The notes under the pieces were generated by a model. That model did not search any database. It worked only from the letters and a program-made list of their open reading frames with translations, and was not told the origin of the DNA. The position numbers were made by a program, and so were the translations under genes. 64,000 bases of DNA from JAAELZ01 sp965209105 (GTDB lineage Bacteria; Pseudomonadota; Gammaproteobacteria; Arenicellales; Poriferihabitantaceae), in contig CBDBQB010000033.1 of NCBI GenBank assembly GCA_965209105.1, positions 310,001 to 374,000 on the forward strand, in the 5' to 3' direction. This document shows, in pieces, positions 34,570-43,975 of the stretch (position 1 is its first letter; every line of letters begins with the position of its first letter).

Positions 34570-35415
34570 TTAATCTGCACCCGTGATTTGCCGTTGCTCA
34601 CCTAAACCATCGATACGCAATTGCATCACATCATTTGGTTTCAAGAATAGCGGTGTCGGTTTTTTGCCCATGCCGACACCCGGCGGTGTGCCCGTTGAGA
34701 TCAAATCGCCGGGGTGTAAAGTCATCAATTGCGAGAGATGTTCGATAATTTGTGCGATGCTAAACACCATGCTTTTTGTATTGCCCGTTTGCATCCTCTC
34801 GCCATTTATATCGAGACGTAAACCTAAATTTTGAGGATCAGAGATTTCATCGCGAGTCACCAGCCAAGGGCCAATCGGCCCAAAGGTATCGCAAGATTTT
34901 CCTTTGGTCCACTGGCCGGTCATTTTAGTTTGAAAAGTGCGTTCCGAGACGTCATTGACAATACAATATCCCGCAACGTAGTCCAACGCTTCATCTGCGC
35001 TCACATATTTTGCGGCTTTTCCAATCACCACGCCCAGCTCAATTTCCCAATCAGTGGTGGTTGATCCACGTGGGATCATCACCGTATCATTGGGCCCGAC
35101 AATGGCTGAGTTGGCTTTCATAAATAGCGGGGGATGCTTGGGAACCTCCAATCCCGCTTCGGCGGCATGGTCGGCATAGTTCAGGCCGATACACATAAAT
35201 TTGCCCACCGAACCCACGCAGGGGCCAAGTCGGGGATTGCCGGATACCCGTGGTAGTTCATTGGGGTCTAGCTGCTTCAAAGTTGCCAGCATTTCTGTTG
35301 ACAAAGTACCGCTGCTGATATCGTCAACGTGTGCAGACAAATCTCGAATTTGTCCCTGCTCGTCGACTAGGCCGGGCTTTTCTGCGCCGATTTCTCCGTA
35401 GCGTAATAATTTCAT
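34570..35415 (-). CDS. Fumarylacetoacetate hydrolase (FAH) family protein
   Basis: A 281-residue protein. The FAH domain spans about residues 70-278, with metal-site acids in DWEIELGVVIG, the block CIVNDVSERTFQ, KSCDTFGPIGPWL, and LHPGDLISTGTPPGVGMG near the end. Members hydrolyse or isomerise C-C bonds in catabolism of aromatic or sugar acids (2-hydroxyhepta-2,4-diene-1,7-dioate isomerase type). The pairing with a DAO-family oxidase suggests breakdown of an amino-acid-like compound; the substrate is not deducible. Confidence 0.88.
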   Translation of the reverse strand: MKLLRYGEIGAEKPGLVDEQGQIRDLSAHVDDISSGTLSTEMLATLKQLDPNELPRVSGNPRLGPCVGSVGKFMCIGLNYADHAAEAGLEVPKHPPLFMKANSAIVGPNDTVMIPRGSTTTDWEIELGVVIGKAAKYVSADEALDYVAGYCIVNDVSERTFQTKMTGQWTKGKSCDTFGPIGPWLVTRDEISDPQNLGLRLDINGERMQTGNTKSMVFSIAQIIEHLSQLMTLHPGDLISTGTPPGVGMGKKPTPLFLKPNDVMQLRIDGLGEQRQITGAD

Positions 35416-35710
35416 AATAGACGTAATATTTTCTAGCTTGATGACTGGCTTGTGTGTTGGGTCGCGCGCTCAGATCGCACAGCCTAAATATCGCTTTTCC
35501 ATCAGCAAAAAGAAACCGAATTATTTGAATTCTAAGCAAGTTTTAGGGAAGTGGTGAGCCCAGATAGTGTCTTTTAGCTGAAAAAGACAGAAGCATTGTA
35601 TGTGAGTGTTTTTGGCTAGGTTGGTCAGCGCTTAGCTCGGCGCGAGACCCTATCTTTTAGCAGGCATGCTCATTACAATCACGCCCTTAAATTTCAATGT
35701 AGAATGCGCT

Positions 35711-36517
35711 ATGGATTCAATGCTTAACATCGCTATTAAGGCTGCGCGCATCGCGAGTAAAGTGATGATTCATAATATCCAGCGTCTTGATCAACTTGAG
35801 ATAGAGAAAAAGGGTCGGGCGGATTTCGTCAGCGAGGTGGATCGTCAAGCCGAAGAAATTATCATCCAAACGATTCATGATGCTTATCCAGATCACGGCA
35901 TATTGGCTGAAGAATCGGGTGTTCATGGAGATAAAGATAAAAGTGAACACGAATGGATCATTGATCCATTAGACGGCACCACTAACTTCCTCCACGGTTA
36001 TCCGGTGTATGCCGTGTCAATCGCGCTGCGCGTGAAAGGTGAATTACAAGCAGGCGTGGTGTATGACCCCAGTCGGGATGAATTGTTTTCTGCCAGTCGC
36101 GGCAAAGGCGCCCATTTGAACAATCGGCGTATTCGCGTGAGCGAGACGCGCCGGTTGTCTGATTCCTTACTGGCAACGGGCTTTCCTTATAACGAAATGC
36201 AATATTTGGAACCTTGGCTGGGCAGCTTTAAAGCACTGGTGCCACACGTTGCGGGTGTTCGGCGCGCGGGTTCAGCCGCGCTTGATTTGGCCCAAGTCGC
36301 GAGTGGACGATTTGATGGATTTTGGGAGTTTGGTCTTAAGTCATGGGATATTGCGGCGGGCGTTTTATTGATTCAGGAAGCGGGTGGGTTTTGTAGTGAT
36401 ATGCGGGGTGATCAGAAGATGTTAGACACGGGACATATCATTGCGGGTAATCCTAAGCTGTTTAGTAAGTTGCAAGCCCTGGTCAAAGAACACGCGAAAA
36501 GCCTCGACAATATTTAA
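35711..36517 (+). CDS. suhB: Inositol-1-monophosphatase
   Basis: A 268-residue Mg2+-dependent phosphatase. The start at 35711 (MDSMLNIAIKAARIA) matches the family; 35666 would add 15 residues. Metal-site motifs are present: EESG (near residue 70), IDPLDGTTNFLHGYP and the C-terminal WDIAAGVLLIQEAGG. In E. coli SuhB also joins rRNA antitermination complexes. It lies 3 bases before mutS. Confidence 0.93.
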   Translation: MDSMLNIAIKAARIASKVMIHNIQRLDQLEIEKKGRADFVSEVDRQAEEIIIQTIHDAYPDHGILAEESGVHGDKDKSEHEWIIDPLDGTTNFLHGYPVYAVSIALRVKGELQAGVVYDPSRDELFSASRGKGAHLNNRRIRVSETRRLSDSLLATGFPYNEMQYLEPWLGSFKALVPHVAGVRRAGSAALDLAQVASGRFDGFWEFGLKSWDIAAGVLLIQEAGGFCSDMRGDQKMLDTGHIIAGNPKLFSKLQALVKEHAKSLDNI

Positions 36518-36520
36518 TAC

Positions 36521-39127
36521 ATGACGCCTAGCGTTTCTTCCGAGCACACCCCTATGATGCGCCAATATCTGCGCATTAAGGCGGATTACCCCGATACTTT
36601 GCTGTTCTATCGGATGGGTGATTTTTATGAGATGTTTTTCGATGACGCCAGGATTGGCGCTGAGCGCCTAGGCATTACCTTGACCGCGCGGGGCAAATCG
36701 GGCGGTGAATCCATTCCCATGGCGGGCATCCCCTACCACAGCGCCGATCAATACATCGCCAAGCTCATCGCGAACCAGCATTCGGTCGCAATTTGTGAAC
36801 AAATTGGTGATCCTGCGACCAGCAAAGGCCCCGTGGAACGCGCTGTTAAGCGAGTCATTACGCCGGGCACAGTGTTGGAAGATAACCTGCTAGAGGATCG
36901 GGAAGATAATTTTATTGCAGCGGTATTAAGGCAGGCAACTAAATCGAATCACGGCGATGGCTCAAACTTTGCGCTGGCAATTCTAGATTTAAGTTCGGGG
37001 CAATTTTATGCCCAACAATTAGAGGATAAACCTGCCCTACTTGCAGAATTAGCAAGACTACGACCCGCGGAAATCATATTCCCAGAAGAATGGGTCGAGC
37101 TTCAATCCCTTATTGAGTCTGCGAATCTTCGGACTTGTGTGCACGGCCTGCCCGGATGGTATTTTGAGTTGGCGCGCGCTGAGGACGCCTTATGCCAGCA
37201 CTTCAAGGTTAATAACTTAGCTGCTTTTGAGTGTAAAACATTTCCCCTGGCAACGCGTGCAGCAGGTGCGATGATGCAGTATGCGGCGGAACTCAAGCTA
37301 GAGCAGCTCGGCCATATCCATCATCTTGAATTTCAGCGCGGTAATCAAACTTTACACCTCGATCAGGTCAGTCGGCTTAATCTTGAGATCGAACAGAGCA
37401 TTAACGGCAGCACTCAGCACACGCTGGTTGCGCATCTGGATCGATGTATGACCCCAATGGGTGCTCGGCAACTACGCCGCTGGATAGCGAGCCCCATTCG
37501 TGATCGACAAACACTGCACCATCGCCATGATATTCAACACGAACTTACACAGGCGGGATTGCTAGACACGCTGCAAACTGCATTGAAGCCGATCGGCGAT
37601 ATGCAGCGCGTGGTCTCGAGAATTTCAACTGGCCATGCGCGGCCACATGATTTTGTTCGTTTGCGCTTAGCCTTGTCGGCGGTGCCAGATTTTAAGCGCT
37701 TAGGCAGCGACCAAACACCGATTCTGTGCGAACAGCTCAATACCTTGCGTGATTTTTCCAGTCTACACCTTTTACTTGAGCAAGCAATTAAAGACGAACC
37801 GGCAGCGGTGATTCGAGAGGGCGGAGTCATAAAAGACGGCTATGACGCTAAACTCGATGAGTACCGACATTTGCAACGAGATTCCGGCGAGTATTTGCTG
37901 GCGCTAGAAGCGCAAGAGAAACAAACGACTGGCGTGGAAACCTTGCGGGTGCGCTATAACCGCGTGCATGGCTATTATATCGAGATGCCCCGGTCACGCG
38001 CGGAACAGGTACCCGAGCATTATGTTCGTCGTCAAACGCTGAAAAACGCTGAGCGCTTTATTACCGAGGAGCTAAAAACCTTTGAGGATCGTGTGCTGAA
38101 TGCCAACGAACAAGCCCTCGCGCGCGAGAAACAGTTATACCAAGGGGTGATGACAGAGGTATTGCCACATTGTATCGCCTTGCTCGAAACTGCCCAAGTG
38201 CTGGCCGAGTTAGATGTGTTGGCAAATTTCTCGGAACGCGCGCAAAGCCTTAATTTGCATGCCCCGCAACTGAACGATAGTAAAGCCATTGATATTCGTG
38301 GCGGGCGACATCTGGTGGTTGAACAAAGCTTGACTCATCCGTTTATCGCCAACGATAGTGTGTTCGATGAAGCACATCGAATGCAGCTGATTACGGGGCC
38401 AAACATGGGCGGGAAAAGCACTTATATGCGACAGACCGCGCTGATCGTCTTGCTTGCACATACGGGCTGTTTTGTGCCTGCGGTAAGCGCCGAAATCGGT
38501 ACGGTGGATAGAATTTTTACCCGTATCGGCGCTGCCGACGATTTAGCCGGTGGTCGTTCAACGTTTATGGTTGAGATGACCGAAATGGCGCATATTTTGC
38601 GTCACGCCACGGATCAAAGCTTGGTACTGGTTGATGAAATTGGTCGCGGTACCAGTACCTTCGATGGTCTGGCGCTGGCTTGGGCTTGTGCGAGTTCCTT
38701 GGCTGAGACAACAAGATCATTCACCTTGTTTTCCACACATTATTTTGAATTAACAGCGCTGGCCGAGCAAATCGACGGCGTGGAAAATAAGCATTTAGAT
38801 GCCGCAGAGCATCAACAGAAAATCGTATTTTTGTATAAGCTTAGGTCGGGCCCTGCGAGTAAAAGTTACGGCATTGCAGTCGCCAAGTTAGCGGGGCTTC
38901 CCCACGCGGTGACTGCCCTCGCACAGACTAAATTGGCGTCGCTCGAGACAAGTCGGGAAACCGGTGCGGGGCAAAGCGCGATTGCTTTTGATACTGATTC
39001 GGCTGTGAGTGCTCAAACCCAAGAGTTGCTCGAACGATTAGCGCAGGTGGATCCTGATGCGCTCAGTCCGAAGCAGGCGCATGACTTTTTGTGCGAATTG
39101 ATTGGCTTACAATCTGAAGATGGCTAG
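36521..39127 (+). CDS. mutS: DNA mismatch repair protein MutS
   Basis: An 868-residue mismatch-recognition ATPase. The N-terminal mismatch-binding residues are in FYRMGDFYEMFFDDA (the Phe-x-Glu motif FYE). The ATPase has Walker A GPNMGGKSTYMRQ, Walker B LVLVDEIGRGTSTFDG and FFSTHYF-like TLFSTHYFELTAL. The length is normal and the frame is intact, so the frequent breaks elsewhere in the window are not obviously due to lost mismatch repair. Confidence 0.97.
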   Translation: MTPSVSSEHTPMMRQYLRIKADYPDTLLFYRMGDFYEMFFDDARIGAERLGITLTARGKSGGESIPMAGIPYHSADQYIAKLIANQHSVAICEQIGDPATSKGPVERAVKRVITPGTVLEDNLLEDREDNFIAAVLRQATKSNHGDGSNFALAILDLSSGQFYAQQLEDKPALLAELARLRPAEIIFPEEWVELQSLIESANLRTCVHGLPGWYFELARAEDALCQHFKVNNLAAFECKTFPLATRAAGAMMQYAAELKLEQLGHIHHLEFQRGNQTLHLDQVSRLNLEIEQSINGSTQHTLVAHLDRCMTPMGARQLRRWIASPIRDRQTLHHRHDIQHELTQAGLLDTLQTALKPIGDMQRVVSRISTGHARPHDFVRLRLALSAVPDFKRLGSDQTPILCEQLNTLRDFSSLHLLLEQAIKDEPAAVIREGGVIKDGYDAKLDEYRHLQRDSGEYLLALEAQEKQTTGVETLRVRYNRVHGYYIEMPRSRAEQVPEHYVRRQTLKNAERFITEELKTFEDRVLNANEQALAREKQLYQGVMTEVLPHCIALLETAQVLAELDVLANFSERAQSLNLHAPQLNDSKAIDIRGGRHLVVEQSLTHPFIANDSVFDEAHRMQLITGPNMGGKSTYMRQTALIVLLAHTGCFVPAVSAEIGTVDRIFTRIGAADDLAGGRSTFMVEMTEMAHILRHATDQSLVLVDEIGRGTSTFDGLALAWACASSLAETTRSFTLFSTHYFELTALAEQIDGVENKHLDAAEHQQKIVFLYKLRSGPASKSYGIAVAKLAGLPHAVTALAQTKLASLETSRETGAGQSAIAFDTDSAVSAQTQELLERLAQVDPDALSPKQAHDFLCELIGLQSEDG

Positions 39128-39261
39128 TACACTGTCCAGACCAAATTGATTATAAATTCGCGATTCGACTTGAAAACGACGAAATGATAGATATATATAG
39201 CGTCATTATCTCGCTATAGTCTTAAGGTGGCACGTCTAATGCAAAACGCTGGAGTAAAATA

Positions 39262-39585
39262 ATGACCTACGTTGTCATCGAAGCTTGTATCAAGTGTAAA
39301 TACACGGATTGTGTTGAAGTCTGCCCCGTGGATTGTTTTCACGAAGGGCCAAATATGCTTGTGATTGATCCCGAAGAGTGTATTGATTGCAGTTTATGCG
39401 AGCCGGAATGTCCCATCGACGCAATTGTCGCGGAAGACGATTTGCCGGACGACCAAGAGGAGTATTTAGCGCTAAACGAGGAGTTGTCGCTTATCTGGCC
39501 CGTGATCACAGAAATGAAAGATTCTCCACCAGACGCCGAAGAATGGGAGACCAAGAAAAATAAACGCCAATTTTTGGAACGTTAA
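39262..39585 (+). CDS. fdxA: 7Fe-8S ferredoxin
   Basis: A 107-residue ferredoxin with cysteines C9, C17 and C50 for a 3Fe-4S site and C21, C40, C43 and C46 for a 4Fe-4S site (CVEVCPVDC, CIDCSLCEPECP). The C-terminal extension is the usual FdxA tail ending in RQFLER. It transfers electrons in the cytoplasm. The mutS-fdxA order is common in gammaproteobacteria. It has a strong terminator 29 bases downstream. Confidence 0.95.
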   Translation: MTYVVIEACIKCKYTDCVEVCPVDCFHEGPNMLVIDPEECIDCSLCEPECPIDAIVAEDDLPDDQEEYLALNEELSLIWPVITEMKDSPPDAEEWETKKNKRQFLER

Positions 39586-39613
39586 TCGCGCTCTAGAGCC
39601 AAGCTGAACAAAG

Positions 39614-39641
39614 AAAAGCCGGCGATGAAGCCGGCTTTTTT
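39614..39641 (+). terminator. Intrinsic terminator between fdxA and dsbC
   Basis: AAGCCGGC (39616-39623) pairs with GCCGGCTT (39630-39637) around a GATGAA loop, followed by a run of T. The minus strand also ends in TTTTCTTT, so it can serve dsbC as well. Confidence 0.9.
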
Positions 39642-39670
39642 GTTGGCAAGGGTTTGTGCTGCTTTCGTAT

Positions 39671-40438
39671 TTACTCCCCTTTGGCAGTCGCTTGTATAGG
39701 TGCAATACCGAGACTGGCCAGTAGTTTACTGGCTGGAAGATATCCGCCGATAATGGTGCCATCGTCGACCACGATGGTTGGCGTACCTCTTACCCCGACC
39801 TGTTTGCCAGATTCGTATTGACTCGAGACAGGGTTTGGATCGCAACTGACTTCAGAAATAGTGTTGCGCAGCTTGGCGTCGTCCATCGCCGCATTTTGAT
39901 CTTCAGCGCACCAGATCGAAACAGCTTTATTGTAACTCGGTGTGTTAATACCAGAACGTGGATACCATAAGTATCGAACTTTGACGCCATTGGCTTGTAG
40001 GGTAGGTACTTCTTCATGTAGTTTTCGACAGTACGGGCAATCCACATCCGTATAGACCGTAATGGTGCGTTTGTTCTCGGGGGCCTCGAAAACGATCATT
40101 TCATCCTCGTTGATCGCATTGACGACCCCTAAGGCTTTTTTCTGCTTTAGTTCTTCGGACAAGCTGATATTACGTTGTGTATCGAATACATCGCCCAATA
40201 GCATGTGCTTGCCAGTCAGGCTGACAAAAACCACTCGGTCGCCCAGATCGGCTTGGTATACGCCTGGCATTGGCGATTCAATGATACTAATCGCTGCGCG
40301 CCCGGGCCCGAGTAATTCAGACAGCGCTTTGTTGATGTTTGGGGGTACTTCGGCGAGTGTAACGTTTGCGATCAACGCTAAGCCGATGCTCAGGGCCAAT
40401 GGGATACGCGTGAAAAAATGGGAGGATGTACTGTTCAT
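39671..40438 (-). CDS. dsbC: Periplasmic disulfide isomerase DsbC
   Basis: A 255-residue protein with a signal peptide (RIPLALSIGLALIANVTLA), an N-terminal dimerisation domain and a thioredoxin-fold domain. The redox motif is CPYC (C134, C137) in VDCPYCRK and the cis-Pro loop is GVRGTPTIV. A second cysteine pair (SIWC, VSCDP) matches the structural disulfide of DsbC. It isomerises wrong disulfides in the periplasm and needs DsbD for reduction. Confidence 0.93.
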   Translation of the reverse strand: MNSTSSHFFTRIPLALSIGLALIANVTLAEVPPNINKALSELLGPGRAAISIIESPMPGVYQADLGDRVVFVSLTGKHMLLGDVFDTQRNISLSEELKQKKALGVVNAINEDEMIVFEAPENKRTITVYTDVDCPYCRKLHEEVPTLQANGVKVRYLWYPRSGINTPSYNKAVSIWCAEDQNAAMDDAKLRNTISEVSCDPNPVSSQYESGKQVGVRGTPTIVVDDGTIIGGYLPASKLLASLGIAPIQATAKGE

Positions 40439-40624
40439 TAAAAATTCCGATAATAATTAAGCGCTATGCACTTTGTGGGGGTACTTAGACGATTAAGAAA
40501 TGTATGTTTCATTCCGCTATACACGCAGCTGCGCGAAGGGTGCGCAATTATACGATATAGATCAAGGTGATCGCCATGCATATGACCCCTTTAATCTCAC
40601 TTGGTTCCCCCGAGGATAGCGCGC

Positions 40625-41494
40625 CTATGTTAAACGTTTGATTAAGCTTGAGGTGTCCCATCTTGCGCCACCCATTGCTTGAACCTGTGCGTAATAGTCA
40701 TCGACGATTTCGGCAATGGGAATGTCGGCATTGATCTCACGCGCTTGCGCGATACACAGGCCTAGGTCTTTGCGCATATGATCCACTGCAAAACCAAAAT
40801 CAAATTCACCGTCGATCATGGTGTGACCCCGGTTCTCCATTTGCCAACTTTGCGCAGCGCCCTTGGAAATTACTTCCAGTACGCGCCCAGTATCAAGCCC
40901 TGCTTTTTGCGAAAAGGCCAGACCTTCAGCCAGTGCTTGAACCAGCCCAGCCACGCATAGCTGATTGACCATCTTTGTTAATTGCCCTGAGCCGCTATCA
41001 CCCATCAGCGTAACGGCTTGTGCATAATGTTTGATCACAGCTTCTGATCGGTCAAAGGCATCACTATCACCACCAACCATCACCGTTAAGCGGCCGTTTT
41101 GGGCGCCCGCTTCGCCCCCAGAAACCGGCGCGTCTAGAAACTGCGCGTTGACGGATTGTGCCGCGAGGGCCATTTTTTTTGCAAGTTTTGCGGAGGTTGT
41201 GGTGTGGTCAATAATGATCGTACCGGGCTTTATCGACGAGAGAACGCCAGATGCGTCCGTGAGATTTGATTCAACACTCTGATCATCGCCTAGACACATC
41301 ATCACCATTTCCGCTTCTGCAACTGCGGCCGATAGGCTTTCCGCGACCGACCCAGAATAACAATTCGACCAATCCGCAGATTTTTTGACGCTGCGATTGA
41401 ACACGGTTACGGCATGCCCCGCTCCGGCTAAATGTCCGGCCATCGGCGCGCCCATTACGCCGAGCCCAATGAACGTTAGCTTGTGTTTTTGCAT
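40625..41494 (-). CDS. beta-Hydroxyacid dehydrogenase (3-hydroxyisobutyrate/tartronate semialdehyde reductase family)
   Basis: A 289-residue NAD(P)-dependent dehydrogenase. The Rossmann motif FIGLGVMGAPMAGHL is at the N-terminus, the substrate motif DAPVSGGEAGAQNGRL near residue 118, and the catalytic Lys in GSGQLTKMVNQL. Candidates are 3-hydroxyisobutyrate dehydrogenase or tartronate semialdehyde (2-hydroxy-3-oxopropionate) reductase; the latter would fit the glycerate metabolism at the end of the window, but the genes are 20 kb apart. Confidence 0.85.
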   Translation of the reverse strand: MQKHKLTFIGLGVMGAPMAGHLAGAGHAVTVFNRSVKKSADWSNCYSGSVAESLSAAVAEAEMVMMCLGDDQSVESNLTDASGVLSSIKPGTIIIDHTTTSAKLAKKMALAAQSVNAQFLDAPVSGGEAGAQNGRLTVMVGGDSDAFDRSEAVIKHYAQAVTLMGDSGSGQLTKMVNQLCVAGLVQALAEGLAFSQKAGLDTGRVLEVISKGAAQSWQMENRGHTMIDGEFDFGFAVDHMRKDLGLCIAQAREINADIPIAEIVDDYYAQVQAMGGARWDTSSLIKRLT

Positions 41495-41541
41495 GACTTA
41501 ATTCTTCCTGAGTTGGGGAAAATGCGCGAGCCTAGCCAGGC

Positions 41542-42609
41542 TTACTCTACGCGTCTTAGCAGAATAAGCGCAACAAACAAGAAAACCATCACCGGCAAGG
41601 TTGCGCCGAGCAAAGGTGATAAATCAGTCGCCAAAACAACATAGCCAAAGCCCTTGTTCGCAGCGTAAAAGCCCAGCCCTAACATGATACCGAGGAACAG
41701 ACTTTTTCCGAGATTTCCCATGCGTAGGTTGCCGAACACGAAAGGTATCGCGAGTATGACCATCACTGCAGTTGACAAGGGTAAAACCAATTTATTCCAG
41801 AAAGCCAATTCGTAGCTATTGGTTTTCTGGTTGTTTTCCGATAGATGCTGGATATAATCTTTCAGCTGCCAGATAGATAACTGCTCGGGTTGAATCAAAA
41901 AAGCCGTCAGTATTTGTGGTGTCACGTCGGTATTCCAAAAGGCGGTTTCTAGCTTTTGTGGGGTGGCCTTATCATCCAAGCCGATCACGGTTTGGGTAAC
42001 ACCTTCGATCAACCATTCCTGTCCATCGAAGCGGCCTTCTTTTGCATAGACCAATGAGCGCAAACGCTTATTCTGATCAAATTCAAATATCTTGATGCGC
42101 AATAAACTTAAATCCGGCAATACCTCTCCGACGTTGACATAGGTGGTCGCATCGCGCATCCACAAGCCAAAGTTGGTTTGTTGCTGTACATTCTCCTGCA
42201 AGGCTTCAGCCCGATTGCGCTCAGCTTGTGTCTCGGTCCACGGGGAGACGACTTCCCCAATTAATATAGCGATGATGACAAAAAAGCCGCCAGTCTTGAG
42301 CACTGCGCGAGTGATTTGCATGATCGAAATGCCGCTACTGCGCATGACGATTAACTCGGAATCATTGGCTAACACCGATAAGCCGAGGATTGTGCCCAAT
42401 AAGGCTGCCATCGGAAATAGTTCGTACAAGGTGCGAGGAGCCGTCATGATGACGTATTTGATTGCGTCAAGTAGCTTGTAGCTGCCCTGCCCGATATCGG
42501 AGAGCTGATCTATAAAGTTGACGAATAAAAACAATCCCAACAAGACCATCAACACCAGCATTGTCTGGTTGAGGATCACACGGCCTAAGTAACGTTCAAG
42601 TATTGCCAT
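41542..42609 (-). CDS. lptG: LPS export ABC transporter permease LptG
   Basis: A 355-residue YjgP/YjgQ-family permease with three N-terminal and three C-terminal membrane segments around a periplasmic beta-jellyroll (LLRIKIFEFDQNKRLRSLVYA, LIEGVTQTVIG). With LptF and LptB it extracts LPS from the inner membrane. Its ATG overlaps the lptF stop by one base (TAATG). Confidence 0.94.
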   Translation of the reverse strand: MAILERYLGRVILNQTMLVLMVLLGLFLFVNFIDQLSDIGQGSYKLLDAIKYVIMTAPRTLYELFPMAALLGTILGLSVLANDSELIVMRSSGISIMQITRAVLKTGGFFVIIAILIGEVVSPWTETQAERNRAEALQENVQQQTNFGLWMRDATTYVNVGEVLPDLSLLRIKIFEFDQNKRLRSLVYAKEGRFDGQEWLIEGVTQTVIGLDDKATPQKLETAFWNTDVTPQILTAFLIQPEQLSIWQLKDYIQHLSENNQKTNSYELAFWNKLVLPLSTAVMVILAIPFVFGNLRMGNLGKSLFLGIMLGLGFYAANKGFGYVVLATDLSPLLGATLPVMVFLFVALILLRRVE

Positions 42610-43694
42610 TAGGTGCGCCTCATTCCAGGCAGCATGGGTTTATCTGATACCTTCCGGCTAAACCGATATACCGCCCAAGCAGCAAAAGTAATGTGGACGA
42701 AATACAAGCCAAAGTGCGGATCAATTGAGCCGCGTCGGATCATTGAGACCGCAACGCCCAGAAAATTTATATAGGCAAAGTAAGTGAGTAATGCGACGAG
42801 CATCCCCGGCAGTCGAGACTGACGATAATTGATACTCGCAAAAGACAATGCCATGAGTGTCATAATTGGGATGGCCAATACGTGTGCGATTCGCCAATGG
42901 AGTTCACCAATGGCCGTTCGGTGATCGCTACCCAGTAACTTCTTGCTGGAGTACGATTGAACGGGGAAGGCATACTGGGTGCGTCGGTTTTCCTTTATTC
43001 TTAGCGCGTAGGTCTCGAAGTTCATCACCGCGTATTCGCTTTCACCCGGCGCGCCCTCATAGCGCGTGCCGTCCTTGAGGACGAGAAACTCGTCTTGGGT
43101 AAATTGATCGAGCGTTTTGAACCCGTTATTCGCGACAACAACGCCTTCCTTATTGCCGCCGTTGTATACAAACACGTCTTTGTATTGTTTGATTTCTTCG
43201 CTAAAATTTTCGACAAAGTAAACTCCTCGGCCGCTGCGCGTTTCGGTAAACACCCCCGGTGTGACGCCTGCTATATCAGACCGATTGCGAAAATCTTCCT
43301 CGATAGTTTTAGCGATTTGCGCGGACAGTGGGCCCAAATATAAGGAAAACATGGCGGTGATTAAGCCAACAATCAGCACCAAAATAGACGCGGGTTTAAC
43401 GAAGGTAAAAGCACTCACGCCACAGGCTTTAATCACGATGGTCTCGTTATCCCGAGACCAGCGATTTTGTACCAGCATGATCGAGACAAACATCACCAAG
43501 GGAATAATGATATTGAAGTTGCCGATGAGTTTTAACACCAGCAGCGTGAGTACGCTGTCGAGCGGGGCGTCGCCTTCAACCGCGTCGCGCAATATATTTA
43601 CGACGCGTACGGCCATAAAAATCGACACCAAGATGGCCATCACTGCGCCAACGGTAGATAAGACTTCACGGACAAAGGCGCGATGGATAATCAT
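42609..43694 (-). CDS. lptF: LPS export ABC transporter permease LptF
   Basis: A 361-residue partner of LptG with the same topology: MIIHRAFVREVLSTVGAV, IIPLVMFVSIMLVQNRWSRDNE (LptB contact region), a periplasmic domain with ENFSEEIKQYKDVFVYN, and C-terminal helices. It faces pepA divergently across 281 bp, which is the standard gammaproteobacterial arrangement. The intergenic region 43695-43975 should hold both promoters; I could not pick a convincing pair of boxes. Confidence 0.94.
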   Translation of the reverse strand: MIIHRAFVREVLSTVGAVMAILVSIFMAVRVVNILRDAVEGDAPLDSVLTLLVLKLIGNFNIIIPLVMFVSIMLVQNRWSRDNETIVIKACGVSAFTFVKPASILVLIVGLITAMFSLYLGPLSAQIAKTIEEDFRNRSDIAGVTPGVFTETRSGRGVYFVENFSEEIKQYKDVFVYNGGNKEGVVVANNGFKTLDQFTQDEFLVLKDGTRYEGAPGESEYAVMNFETYALRIKENRRTQYAFPVQSYSSKKLLGSDHRTAIGELHWRIAHVLAIPIMTLMALSFASINYRQSRLPGMLVALLTYFAYINFLGVAVSMIRRGSIDPHFGLYFVHITFAAWAVYRFSRKVSDKPMLPGMRRT

Positions 43695-43975
43695 GGCTTT
43701 ACAACAGGGGACATCACTGGGAGTAGCTTGGTTTCGTCATCATACCGAACGAGATGGGTATGTGATTGAGACTTATCTGCACTCTTTCCCGGTCAGCAAT
43801 TTCTTGTGGGCTTGCGAGTAATTTAACCATCAACGGGGATTGGGCTCCTGATATAATTTGCTTTTGTAGGGTCGAGCGGCATGGCCGCCTTTGAATCAAG
43901 CCGCTGTTGGCTTGTTGAATCAGCCCATTTTACCCCAAGCCATCCTGAGATGGCGTACTTTAGTTCGGAGAGACT